A DNA stretch of 53,148 nt, taken from positions 1 to 53,148 of the forward strand of contig DLTS01000048.1 in the NCBI GenBank assembly GCA_002501485.1. The letters are read 5' to 3'. Both the position numbers and the translations under genes were made by a program. Below, piece after piece: positions 35,356 to 43,651 of the stretch. The first letter of the stretch is position 1. Every line of letters begins with the position of its first letter. The stretch comes from Acidimicrobiaceae bacterium UBA7830. GTDB lineage: Bacteria > Actinomycetota > Acidimicrobiia > Acidimicrobiales > Ilumatobacteraceae. Under the pieces are notes generated by a model. That model searched no databases and was not told where the DNA came from. It was given only the letters and a program-made list of their open reading frames with translations.

Positions 35356-37312
35356 GCTGACCACTCGTTATCAGGGCCGACGTCGGGTCGGTCGGCCGGC
35401 GAGACCGCCGAGATGGCAACGCGGACAAAACCGTGCCAATCGCCATCACTGCGCCGCCGATCCATAGCCACAGCACCATTGGCTTCACAAAGACTCGAAG
35501 CACAACCTCGTCAGCATCGGTCGCTGGAGGGTCATTCCCGTCGATCGTCAAATAAACGTCGCTTGTCCACCCGGTACGGACACTCGGAGTTGGAACCGTC
35601 ATCCCCTGCTGAAGATAGGTTGTCACCGCCGGTGCGTACACCCTCGTGTCATCGAGCAGAACGTCTGCCATCACCACATCGGCTCGTGCCGTGACCTCTG
35701 TTGATACTCCAACAAATTCAAACGAATGACCCGACCATTCCACCCGCTCGCCTCGACCGATGGTGAGCGTGGCCGAGTGGGTGTAAGAATTCGACGCGGC
35801 GAGCGCAACTGCGATGAGAATCACACCGATGTGCACCAGCATGCCGCCGTTGGCTCGACCGACGAGCCCTCGCAGGCCCTGACGGCGGGTAGCCAACATG
35901 AGTTGCCGACCCGCAGCTCCGCCGGCAAATCCACCCAAGAAAAACGCAAGCAGAGGAGCGAGCCCATCGGCACCAACCACGACCGCAACCGCGAGGGACG
36001 CAACCCCGCACCACGCTGGCCAAAACAGTCTGTCACGTAACGTTCCTGCCGATGCCGTTCGCCACGGCAACACTGGCGCTACCGCCATCAAAAATAAGAG
36101 GATCAACCCGATCGGCATCGATAAACGATCGAAATAGGGGGCACCAACAACGGTCTGACGATCTTGGAATACCTCAACGAGCAATGGGAAAATCGTTCCG
36201 AGCAAGACGATGAAGGCAAATAGTGCGAAGACGACGTTATTTGCGAGGAATGCGCCTTCACGTGATACCGGTGAGTCGATTCGACCCGGGGCTCGAAGTG
36301 CATCACCTCGCCAGCCGATTAAACCCAACGATACGAGAACCACCACACCAAAAAATCCAAGTAAGTAGCCATCGACCTCGCCTGCGGCAAACGCGTGCAC
36401 GCTGTTGATGACTCCAGATCGCGTGAGAAATGTGCCAAGGATGGTCAGCGCAAAGGTCGCGACGAGAAGGCTGAGATTCCACACCCGCAACATTCCGCGG
36501 CGTTGCTGCACCAATACCGAGTGGATGTACGCCGTTCCCGTCAGCCAAGGAAGGAGGCTTGCGTTCTCAACCGGGTCCCAGGCCCACACACCACTCCATC
36601 CGAGAACCTCGTAACTCCACCAGCCGCCAAGCAGGATGCCGATGGTCAAGAGGCCCCACGAGAGCAGAGCCCACCGCCTCGTCTCCAGGAGCCATCCCTC
36701 CCCAACGCGACCGGTGATGAGCGCAGCAATTGCGAACGCAAACGGAACCGTGAAGCCGATGTATCCGAGGTAAAGCAACGGAGGATGGAAGAGCACAAGG
36801 ATGTGGTTCTGCAGCAACGGGTTGGGGCCCGGGCCGTCAAAACCGACCGGCACCGTCGCACCGGGCGCAAATGGTGATGCAGGCCCAAAACTCACAAGGG
36901 CGAAGAACGTCATGACGACGTACATAACGACCAGAGCCCAAGCGACGAGCTCGTCATCTCGGCGCTTTGCGAATCGCAAGGCAACCCCTACGGTGAAGAG
37001 CGCAAGAACTATCACCCAAAGCAAAATCGAACCCTCTAACGCACTCCACATCGCTGCAACGTTGTAAAGCGCCGGCGTTGTTGACGATCCGACACGCTGA
37101 ACGAAGTCGATCGAGTAATCACGCGAGAACAGAGCCCACTGCATCGCCACCACCGCCAGCGCAGAGCCAGCGACAATGATTGCGGCGTATATCGGCGCTT
37201 GGCGAAGCGCCCGACGATTCTCGCCGATGATTGCTACCGACGTGGCAAGCGCTCCGACCGAAGCCGCCACGAGTGCAATGAGGAGGCCGGCATTTCCGAG
37301 CGCTGCACTCAT
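35348..37312 (-). CDS. ccmF: Cytochrome c haem lyase subunit CcmF
   Basis: This 654-residue integral membrane protein has about 14-15 membrane segments. The tryptophan-rich WWD domain for haem handling is plain: GGWWSYEVLGW followed by SGVWAWDPVENASLLPWL. Histidines on each side (HPPLLYLGYIGF and the late external region) are likely haem ligands. CcmF joins haem from holo-CcmE to apocytochrome c with CcmH. The extracytoplasmic C-terminal region (about 520-610) is followed by a last membrane helix. Start ATG 37312 overlaps ccmE by 4 bases (ATGA). Confidence 0.97.
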   Translation of the reverse strand: MSAALGNAGLLIALVAASVGALATSVAIIGENRRALRQAPIYAAIIVAGSALAVVAMQWALFSRDYSIDFVQRVGSSTTPALYNVAAMWSALEGSILLWVIVLALFTVGVALRFAKRRDDELVAWALVVMYVVMTFFALVSFGPASPFAPGATVPVGFDGPGPNPLLQNHILVLFHPPLLYLGYIGFTVPFAFAIAALITGRVGEGWLLETRRWALLSWGLLTIGILLGGWWSYEVLGWSGVWAWDPVENASLLPWLTGTAYIHSVLVQQRRGMLRVWNLSLLVATFALTILGTFLTRSGVINSVHAFAAGEVDGYLLGFFGVVVLVSLGLIGWRGDALRAPGRIDSPVSREGAFLANNVVFALFAFIVLLGTIFPLLVEVFQDRQTVVGAPYFDRLSMPIGLILLFLMAVAPVLPWRTASAGTLRDRLFWPAWCGVASLAVAVVVGADGLAPLLAFFLGGFAGGAAGRQLMLATRRQGLRGLVGRANGGMLVHIGVILIAVALAASNSYTHSATLTIGRGERVEWSGHSFEFVGVSTEVTARADVVMADVLLDDTRVYAPAVTTYLQQGMTVPTPSVRTGWTSDVYLTIDGNDPPATDADEVVLRVFVKPMVLWLWIGGAVMAIGTVLSALPSRRSRRPTDPTSALITSGQHV

Positions 37313-37797
37313 GCTGAACTATCGCACGCCGCCGAGTCGGCTTCTGCCTCTTCTAGGCGATCATCGTTTACTGCGACGTAGTCCTCGGAGTGTTTCACTT
37401 CAACGCGGTCGCCCAAGAACATTCCCGAAGACTCGTCAAACACTCCGTGAACGACCACTGGCAGACACTCTTTGAAAATGCCGCCGGGTTCCCCGGCATA
37501 TTCCACCCTCATCGACGCTCCGTTGAATCGGATATCGAACAGTGTTGCGCCTGTCGCAACGACGACAGTCCCCTCAGCCACCGTTCCTTGAATTCGGAGG
37601 CGCCGACCGGTGTCGCACCCGGAGCGTTTCCCGACTTCATCGACGTTGCAGTAGTAGTCGACTGCGGTTGAAAGCGCCTGGGTGATCACCACACCTCCCG
37701 CCACAACGACGAGAGCGAGCACCACCATTGGCATGATCCGTCGGCGCTGACGCTTCGGCGATTGTTCGGGGCGAGGGGTGAGATCTGGTGTGCTCAT
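37309..37797 (-). CDS. ccmE: Haem chaperone CcmE
   Basis: This 162-residue protein has a basic N-terminus, one membrane anchor (about 22-42) and an extracytoplasmic OB-fold domain (RLRIQGTV near 67-74). The haem-binding histidine lies in the C-terminal EVKHSEDYV segment, matching the family HxxxY pattern. It holds haem covalently between export and CcmF. Two cysteines follow the anchor (C50 and C61), which is not typical of E. coli CcmE. The ATG 37797 start is chosen because it forms an ATGA overlap with ccmD. Confidence 0.93.
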   Translation of the reverse strand: MSTPDLTPRPEQSPKRQRRRIMPMVVLALVVVAGGVVITQALSTAVDYYCNVDEVGKRSGCDTGRRLRIQGTVAEGTVVVATGATLFDIRFNGASMRVEYAGEPGGIFKECLPVVVHGVFDESSGMFLGDRVEVKHSEDYVAVNDDRLEEAEADSAACDSSA

Positions 37798-37928
37798 AGC
37801 CACGGCTTTTCTTCGTCAGACATACCATCGGAAAGGCTTTTTCCCGATCTGATCGTGCGCCAAGCGAAGATCAGAATTGATCCAAAGGTGATGACGTATG
37901 AACCGAGAATGAATCCGGCGTCAGTCAT
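37794..37928 (-). CDS. ccmD: Haem exporter adaptor CcmD (44 residues)
   Basis: A 44-residue frame fills the gap between ccmC and ccmE exactly, overlapping both as ATGA. It starts MTDAGFILGSYVITFGS, has one hydrophobic helix (about 6-23), then a basic FAWRTIRSGKSL stretch and an acidic cytoplasmic tail ending KPWL. This topology and place match CcmD, the small peptide that links CcmE to CcmABC and is needed to release holo-CcmE. It is too short for routine gene callers but strongly supported by the two overlaps and the complete operon. Confidence 0.9.
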   Translation of the reverse strand: MTDAGFILGSYVITFGSILIFAWRTIRSGKSLSDGMSDEEKPWL

Positions 37929-38695
37929 GGGGTGACACCGCCCTCAGCCCGCCGCTGTGCGAGAGCAGCATCAAGACCGGTCTCGGCAGAGAGATCGATC
38001 ATCATCAGTACTCGGGAGCGATGCAGCAGCAGCCAGAGAAAGAGCAAGGTAAACGCAACAACCCCAACGAAGAGCGAGAACAACATCAAGCCGTCGAGAG
38101 AGACATCGAGGTCAGTGCCGAGAACCGTCGCCTCCTGGTGCAGGCTTCTCCACAACTTCACGCTCCAGTGCACCAATGGTACCTCTAGCACAGCCAAGAG
38201 CCCGACGATTGCGCTACGACGGGCCCGCTGCGAGCGGGAGCCTTCGAGCCCTCGAACAGCGAGATAGCCGATGTAACTGATGAACAACAGTGCCGTTGTC
38301 GTTAGACGTGCATCCCACTGCCAATAGACACCCCAAGTGATTCGGCCCCACAGCATGCCCGTCACCAAAGTAACTGCCATGAAAACGACGCCAATCTCGG
38401 CTGAGGCACCCGCCACTCGATCAGCCTGCAGCGAGTGGCTCTTTCCAAACAGATGCACTGCGGAGGCAAGCGCTGTAACGATGAACGCGAGATATGCAAG
38501 CCACACCGACGGAACATGGACATACATAATGCGAACTGCATCGCCTTGGTCGCGATCGGCGGGCGACAACAAGAGGCCGAACACGCCAAGCCACCCAATC
38601 ATCACGATGGTGAGAGCACCCAAGACGCGCGTCGCCGCAGTCGCAGTACCACGACGAGACGTCGTCGAAACGGTGGAGGGGGAGTCCAAAGTCAT
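37925..38695 (-). CDS. ccmC: Haem handling protein CcmC
   Basis: This 256-residue membrane protein has six main hydrophobic segments. The WWD-like domain appears as WGVYWQWDARLTTTALLF (about 121-138), and the flanking conserved histidines are seen in MYVHVPSVWLAY and EVPLVHWSVKLWR. CcmC loads haem onto CcmE. It is longer at the N-terminus by about 20 serine/threonine-rich residues than E. coli CcmC. ccmD starts within its stop codon, and ccmB ends 15 bases upstream. Confidence 0.96.
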   Translation of the reverse strand: MTLDSPSTVSTTSRRGTATAATRVLGALTIVMIGWLGVFGLLLSPADRDQGDAVRIMYVHVPSVWLAYLAFIVTALASAVHLFGKSHSLQADRVAGASAEIGVVFMAVTLVTGMLWGRITWGVYWQWDARLTTTALLFISYIGYLAVRGLEGSRSQRARRSAIVGLLAVLEVPLVHWSVKLWRSLHQEATVLGTDLDVSLDGLMLFSLFVGVVAFTLLFLWLLLHRSRVLMMIDLSAETGLDAALAQRRAEGGVTP

Positions 38696-38710
38696 GCTGT
38701 GCTGTCTACC

Positions 38711-39403
38711 TCAGTCATCGATGAGTGGACCAAACGCTAACGAGCCTCCGAAACTGAATACAACGGCGAACACCGAAAGAAGGCCTAACCACGGCCAGCC
38801 TTCCGACACCACCGTTCCTCCAGCTCCGAACGCCGCTTCCGCCGCCCGTGTCGCCCCGATGAGGACAGGAGATGCAACTGGCAACACGAGAAGCGGGAGC
38901 AACGACTCCCGACCACGAACACCAGATGCAAGACCTGCGTAAATCGTACTCACTGCTGAGAGGCCACACGTTGCGGAGATCGACGACGTGACGAGCAACA
39001 CAAGGCCGGAGATCTGAAGATCAATGCCGTACATCACGATCGCTCCGACGATGAGAACTGCCTCGAGAACGACGAGCTGCACAATGAGTGCGAACCATTT
39101 CCCCCAAAACACTCCTGACATATCGGCTCCGGCGACCCGAAGCGCATCGAGAGCGCCGTCAGCGATTTCGACTACAAAACTACGCTGGACGATGATCATC
39201 GAGGAGAACAGCATCGCCAGCCACACCAGACCCGGAGCAGTTCGTTCGAGAATCACGTCTCCATCAAGTGCGAAGGCAAAGAGCACGAGCATTACAAGAG
39301 CGAACGGCACGATCTGAGAAGTGAGCACTTTCGACCGTTGCTCAATTCGAAGATCTTTGGCGCAGACCGCGCGAACCGTTTGCAGGCGACTCACTGAACT
39401 CAT
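38711..39403 (-). CDS. ccmB: Haem exporter permease CcmB
   Basis: This 230-residue protein has about six membrane segments and the typical start AVCAKDLRIEQRSK, followed by QIVPFALVMLVLF. The block GLVWLAMLFSSMIIVQRSF and the later LLPLLVLPVASPVLIGA correspond to conserved CcmB regions. CcmA and CcmB form the ABC unit that, with CcmC and CcmD, releases holo-CcmE at the expense of ATP. Start ATG 39403 overlaps ccmA (ATGA). Confidence 0.95.
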   Translation of the reverse strand: MSSVSRLQTVRAVCAKDLRIEQRSKVLTSQIVPFALVMLVLFAFALDGDVILERTAPGLVWLAMLFSSMIIVQRSFVVEIADGALDALRVAGADMSGVFWGKWFALIVQLVVLEAVLIVGAIVMYGIDLQISGLVLLVTSSISATCGLSAVSTIYAGLASGVRGRESLLPLLVLPVASPVLIGATRAAEAAFGAGGTVVSEGWPWLGLLSVFAVVFSFGGSLAFGPLIDD

Positions 39404-40077
39404 TGAGGATCACCCACAACCACTCCACCGGCAAGACGAACTTCCTTCGTCGCAAGTTGCTGAGCGCGATCGAGCTCATGGCTTGAAAGCATCACGGTTG
39501 CCCCCGATGCAGATGCTCGGCGAAGCACCTCGTCGACTTCGTCTCGAGCGTCACTGTCAAGGCCTGCATGGGGCTCATCAAGAAGCCAGAGCCCGGCTCG
39601 CCTCACCACCAAAATCGCAAACGCAGTACGCCGGCGCTGACCTGCCGAGAGTCCGCGAACCCGCACCGATGCGAGTCGTCCATCAAGCCCCATAATCGAC
39701 ATCGCTTGGCGCAACTCGTCGTCCCCGGCTCCGATGAGCGAACCCCAGAATTCGAGATTTTCACGCACGGTGAGATCGTCGTAAAGACCATTGCTGTGCC
39801 CAACCATGCCGACCCGGCTTCGCACACTCGCACGCTGATGCCTCAGGTCTGCTCCCATCACCATGCCTTCACCGCGAGCAATCGGAACGAGACCGGCACA
39901 GACGCGAAGCAGGGAGGTCTTCCCCGCACCGTTTGGGCCCGTCAACATCACCACTTCGCCACGGTTGACTGAGAGGTCAAGGCTCGCAAGCGCGGGGAAA
40001 TCGCCCAGCAACACCACGACATCACGCAGTGTTACCGCGACCGATTCGTCACATTGTGCGGACAACTCCACGCCCAC
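39400..40077 (-). CDS. ccmA: Haem exporter ATP-binding subunit CcmA
   Basis: This 225-residue ABC ATPase has Walker A TGPNGAGKTSLLR (about 46-58), the signature LSAGQRRRTAFA, Walker B LWLLDEPHAGLD, and the switch histidine in LSSHELD. Next to ccmB and in the ccm operon, it is CcmA, which powers release of haem-loaded CcmE. It is the first gene of the operon. The start is taken as GTG 40077, which gives the usual N-terminal length, but the perfect ribosome site AGGAGGTGA lies 24 bases upstream, too far for this start. Translation may begin elsewhere or involve a leader frame. Confidence 0.94.
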   Translation of the reverse strand: MGVELSAQCDESVAVTLRDVVVLLGDFPALASLDLSVNRGEVVMLTGPNGAGKTSLLRVCAGLVPIARGEGMVMGADLRHQRASVRSRVGMVGHSNGLYDDLTVRENLEFWGSLIGAGDDELRQAMSIMGLDGRLASVRVRGLSAGQRRRTAFAILVVRRAGLWLLDEPHAGLDSDARDEVDEVLRRASASGATVMLSSHELDRAQQLATKEVRLAGGVVVGDPQ

Positions 40078-40109
40078 ACGCTAGGCGCACTCGGCGCAAC
40101 TCACCTCCT
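40049..40109 (-). promoter_or_regulatory. Perfect Shine-Dalgarno with short leader frame overlapping the ccmA start
   Basis: On the minus strand AGGAGGTGA occupies 40109-40101. A TTG at 40099 (or GTG at 40090 in the same frame) opens a 16- or 13-codon frame that stops with TGA at 40049, 28 bases inside ccmA in a different frame. The site is too far from the ccmA GTG for normal initiation. A leader peptide with translational coupling to ccmA is one reading; chance is another. Confidence 0.35.
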
Positions 40110-40143
40110 CTGGCCACATCACAACCACAGATAACGTGGGTCC

Positions 40144-41466
40144 GTGCCACATCGCCACCCCTGCGCAGACTCCGAATCTGAATACAGCCTGCGCAATGTG
40201 CTCGTCAGAGCCCATCGACAAGGCCCCACTGCGCGGTGGGCAAGGTTCTATCGCCGCCATTGGCGACGGCTCCACACCCGAAGTGCTCAACGATGGGAGC
40301 GACCGGCAGAACCTCACGACTGGCGATGGACTGTCGGCTTAGTCGGCCGAGCGCTGGTCACCGCAGGCCTCCTAATGCTTGGCTTAGTCGGCTACCAACT
40401 TTGGGGAACAGGGCTGAGCACTGCCGCAGCGCAAGCTGATCTCAAAGCGCAGTTCGCCACATCGCTGCAAATGACAACATCTGAGACGCCGCTCGTCCCG
40501 ACCGAGGTTCCTACCACTTCAGACACAACCACTTCAGTCCCCAACTCGGTCTCGCCGACAACAACATTGGTACCGGAGCCGGTCGGCTCAGCCTCTAGTG
40601 AGATTGAGCGCCCGGTGATTCCAGAGTTTTCGTCGGGTGATGTAGTTGGTCAGATCGTCATCCCGACGATTGATGTTGATTTCTTCGTCGTATCTGGAGT
40701 TGGGGTTGAAGAGTTGCGTCTCGGACCGGGCCATTTCACTGATACACCGCTACCTGGCCAGCTCGGAAACAGCGCAATCGCAGGTCATCGGACAACCTAC
40801 GGCCAGCCATTCCATGATCTAGACCAGCTCTCAGCAGGTGATGAGATTTTCGTCACCACGGTCTTTGGCACCTATACCTACGCAGTTCGTGACCTCACAG
40901 TGGTCGAACCAACCGACTACGGGGTCGTCTCCACAACAGACCCAAACATCGCAACGCTGACGCTGACGACCTGTCACCCGAAATGGTCCGCTGCGCAACG
41001 ACTTGTCGTCTCCGCCGAGCTCAACGAACTCCTGTCAGACCCTGTGCTGCGAACCGAAAACATTTCTGACGAACCCACCGAGGAGATCAGAACTGCTAGC
41101 TCGCCAAGCGAGAGCAACGCATCAATGTCGGCTGCGACCACATTGCCAGCAGGGACCTCCACGACGACGACCGCAGGCATGCTCGAAACGGAGCCCTCTC
41201 AGCCGGCGTCAACACCCACCGAACCAAGCACCGGTACTTTGCAGGGCGAACAAGCCTTCTCCGCCGGGTGGTTTCACGACTCGACCGCCCTCATCCAGGC
41301 ACTTATCTGGACGATCGTTCTCATTGCGCTGCGAGGAGCAGTCACCCGAGTGAGCGCTCGACGGAAGAGCTGGTGGCCAATGCTTCCCATCTCACTTGCT
41401 CCGGCTGTGATCGGGCTGTATTTCCTCTACGTCAACATGAACAATCTCGTGCCACCAAACCTGTAA
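40144..41466 (+). CDS. Class E-like sortase with C-terminal membrane domain
   Basis: This 440-residue protein has a long arginine-rich cytoplasmic N-terminus (1-60), a membrane anchor (about 66-88), a Ser/Thr/Pro linker, the sortase catalytic domain (about 155-300), then a second Thr-rich stretch and one or two membrane segments (about 385-436). The catalytic residues are visible: His in IAGHRTTYG, Cys in LTLTTCHPKW, and Arg in AAQRLVVSAE. Sortases join secreted proteins to the cell wall or to each other. The TLTTC form is like class E of high-GC Gram-positives. No sortase substrate with a clear LPxTG/LAxTG tail is seen nearby. Start GTG 40144 is divergent from ccmA. Confidence 0.9.
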   Translation: MPHRHPCADSESEYSLRNVLVRAHRQGPTARWARFYRRHWRRLHTRSAQRWERPAEPHDWRWTVGLVGRALVTAGLLMLGLVGYQLWGTGLSTAAAQADLKAQFATSLQMTTSETPLVPTEVPTTSDTTTSVPNSVSPTTTLVPEPVGSASSEIERPVIPEFSSGDVVGQIVIPTIDVDFFVVSGVGVEELRLGPGHFTDTPLPGQLGNSAIAGHRTTYGQPFHDLDQLSAGDEIFVTTVFGTYTYAVRDLTVVEPTDYGVVSTTDPNIATLTLTTCHPKWSAAQRLVVSAELNELLSDPVLRTENISDEPTEEIRTASSPSESNASMSAATTLPAGTSTTTTAGMLETEPSQPASTPTEPSTGTLQGEQAFSAGWFHDSTALIQALIWTIVLIALRGAVTRVSARRKSWWPMLPISLAPAVIGLYFLYVNMNNLVPPNL

Positions 41467-41475
41467 TGGCCTCGG

Positions 41476-42207
41476 CTACTCGGCGAGAAAGCGCGCAGGT
41501 CGCTTCTCCGTAAAAGCAAGACGCCCCTCTTCGGCGTCACTCGATGCCCACGCACGGAGACGAAGATCCTCACTGTGCGAAGAGGCATCTGGAGCTCGCG
41601 CTGACTCATCCAGAGCTGCTTTATGAGCAACCACCGTAAGCGGCGCTTGCATTGCAACTACCCGTGCCCACTCGATGGCATCGCCCACATCACCAATGCG
41701 GTGAACTGACCCTGAGCGATGCAACCGATCAGCGTCAAATACTTCTGCGCCAACCAACATGGCTCTCGCAATACCCCAACCAAACTCTCGGGTCATGCGA
41801 TCGATCGTCCACTGATCCACTGCGAGTCCAAGCTTTGCGGCAGGAATTCCAAACGTGCTTCGCTCGGTTGCGATCCGGAGGTCACAAGACATCACTAATT
41901 GAGTTCCGGCGCCGAGCGCTGGCCCATCGATCGCTGCAATGACCGGCACCTCACACTGGGCAAGCGCTTGAAGCGCAGCCCCTAAAGCATTATGAAAAAC
42001 TTCTGACTCGACTCCTGAGAGATCTGCACCCGCACAAAATGCCGGGGGCTCACCTGTGAGGATGACAACACGTGTCTCCGGTAAGGAGACCTCCGCAAGA
42101 ACATCAGCGAGTTGGTGCAACGTCTCGGTGTCCACTGCATTTCTGCGCTCGGGTCGATTGATAGTGAGGAGAAGGATCTCCGATTGTGGCCATTCCACTC
42201 GTACCAT
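41476..42207 (-). CDS. EchA6-like crotonase lacking both catalytic glutamates
   Basis: This 243-residue crotonase-fold protein keeps the CoA-binding parts: NRPERRNAVD, PAFCAGADLSG, and DGPALGAGTQLVMSCDL. Both hydration glutamates are missing, with Q103 and A123 in their places. The stretch GLAVDQWTIDRMTREFG and the closing EKRPARFL resemble mycobacterial EchA6, which is not an active hydratase but shuttles or presents acyl-CoA for fatty acid synthesis. A similar binding role is possible here; mycolic acid synthesis itself is not implied. Its ATG at 42207 lies 11 bases from the divergent small membrane protein gene, so promoters overlap. Confidence 0.86.
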   Translation of the reverse strand: MVRVEWPQSEILLLTINRPERRNAVDTETLHQLADVLAEVSLPETRVVILTGEPPAFCAGADLSGVESEVFHNALGAALQALAQCEVPVIAAIDGPALGAGTQLVMSCDLRIATERSTFGIPAAKLGLAVDQWTIDRMTREFGWGIARAMLVGAEVFDADRLHRSGSVHRIGDVGDAIEWARVVAMQAPLTVVAHKAALDESARAPDASSHSEDLRLRAWASSDAEEGRLAFTEKRPARFLAE

Positions 42208-42218
42208 GGGAGCACCCT

Positions 42219-42497
42219 ATGGCAGATGAACGAGGACACTTGAATCCCACCGATCAAGTTCGGCAGCGACGCGCTGTCGTTGCCCGCTGGACATTGCTGG
42301 CCAACCGGGTTGGCTATCTCGTTCTCGCTTTAGCAGTGGCAACCTTCATCATTGCATTCGCCATCGGTTTCTCATCCACTTTGGCAACAACTGTCGTCGT
42401 ATGCCTCATCATCTCGTTCGTACTGCTCGCGCCGTCCATCGTTCTCGGATATGCCGTGAAAGCGGCCGAGCGAGAAGACCTCGAAAACGATCTGTAG
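42219..42497 (+). CDS. Small two-helix membrane protein
   Basis: The 92 residues carry a charged N-terminus (MADERGHLNPTDQVRQRR) and two membrane segments (about 27-50 and 54-76), ending in an acidic cytoplasmic tail AAEREDLENDL. Similar small proteins occur widely in actinobacteria, but I know no function. The ATG at 42219 is preferred over a GTG at 42186 because the latter lies within the start of the divergent crotonase gene. The TetR gene follows 31 bases on. Confidence 0.68.
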   Translation: MADERGHLNPTDQVRQRRAVVARWTLLANRVGYLVLALAVATFIIAFAIGFSSTLATTVVVCLIISFVLLAPSIVLGYAVKAAEREDLENDL

Positions 42498-42528
42498 ACC
42501 TACGCTTTTCCTTTCCTTTCACTTCGAT

Positions 42529-43119
42529 ATGACTCAACTCCGACTAACGGCCCCGATGCGTCGTCAACACATCCTCGACTGTGCGCTTCCGATCTTTGGG
42601 GAGCGCGGGTTCCATGACACCTCGATGAACGACATTGCTCATTCTGCCGGCATCACAAAACCGGTTATTTATCAACACTTTGCTTCGAAAAGAGAGCTGT
42701 ATTCGGCTCTCATCACTGAACTCGGCGAGGAAATGATCACCGCAGTCACTCAGGCGACCGGTAACGCGAGAGACGGAAAGACTCAGACCCAACAGGGCTT
42801 TCACGCCTACTTCACATGGGTTGATTGTCATCAAGATGGCTTCAGATTGCTCTTTGGTGGAGCCGCTCAGCGCGACAACGAATTCGCGTCACAACTGCGG
42901 CAAATTAGATCAGGTATTGCGAATGCAGTGGCGTCGATGATCGTTGCCGACGTTGACCCCGAAGAGCAATCGCTTATCGCTCACGCCATCACCGGTCTTG
43001 CCGAGGGAGCGAGCCGCAGACTCATCGAGAACAATCTCGAATTCGACCCCGATGCGGTCGCTACCGCAATGAGCGCGCTCGCGTGGGCAGGTCTACGAGC
43101 CCTTAACCCAACGTCGTAA
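42529..43119 (+). CDS. TetR-family transcriptional regulator
   Basis: This 196-residue protein has the TetR helix-turn-helix at residues 12-58: RRQHILDCALPIFGERGF, then MNDIAHSAGITKPVIYQHFASKREL (positions about 33-57). The C-terminal part (about 75-190) is the variable ligand and dimer domain. It lies next to a small membrane protein gene in the same direction, and near the crotonase at 41476, so a role in acyl-CoA-related control is conceivable but unsupported. There is no ribosome site before ATG 42529, only a pyrimidine-rich run, so a leaderless transcript is possible. Confidence 0.9.
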   Translation: MTQLRLTAPMRRQHILDCALPIFGERGFHDTSMNDIAHSAGITKPVIYQHFASKRELYSALITELGEEMITAVTQATGNARDGKTQTQQGFHAYFTWVDCHQDGFRLLFGGAAQRDNEFASQLRQIRSGIANAVASMIVADVDPEEQSLIAHAITGLAEGASRRLIENNLEFDPDAVATAMSALAWAGLRALNPTS

Positions 43120-43192
43120 TGATCGAGTCGCGGTTTCGACGACTTCGTCTGAACACCGTTGCATAAACCAACATAAGATCCCCCTCCGAGAT

Positions 43193-43606
43193 ATGAATAG
43201 CTCACACATCTTTCTCGCGTTAGTAGCTTGTCCGATGTTGGCAGCGTGCGGTTCCACCTACATCGACGAATCGCTTCTTGAATCCTCGACAACGGCCGTT
43301 GAGATCGTTGAAGTTACCGAGCCACCTGAACGCACCTTTTCAGCTCATCTCGATGTTATAGATCAATCGCTCAACGACCTCAGTGACGCAATCGTCGACA
43401 ACGACGGCTCAGCAGATGTCATCTTGGCGACGATTCTCGAGTCGTGGAACAGCATTGAGACCCAGGTCAAAGCTGACTTTGCTGAAAGCCACTTCGGCTT
43501 CTACGAGGTGATGGTTCTCGCCGAGCTTTCGGTTGAGCGCCGTCGGCCGGCCGATGCATCGAAGGCGTGGAAACTCTTCATCGACGTCGCCGCCGCAATT
43601 CAATAA
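43193..43606 (+). CDS. Putative lipoprotein, unknown function
   Basis: The 137 residues open with a signal peptide (1-18) ending in the lipobox MLAAC, so C19 would be lipidated and the mature protein held on the outer face of the membrane. The mature part is acidic and mostly helical (residues 50-135). I recognise no domain. The lipoprotein acyltransferase-like gene at 49853 could act on such a protein. The ribosome site before ATG 43193 is weak. Confidence 0.65.
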   Translation: MNSSHIFLALVACPMLAACGSTYIDESLLESSTTAVEIVEVTEPPERTFSAHLDVIDQSLNDLSDAIVDNDGSADVILATILESWNSIETQVKADFAESHFGFYEVMVLAELSVERRRPADASKAWKLFIDVAAAIQ

Positions 43607-43651
43607 TCATTCGACACGCATCCCACGAGATGTTGCCTGATGCTACGTCAC

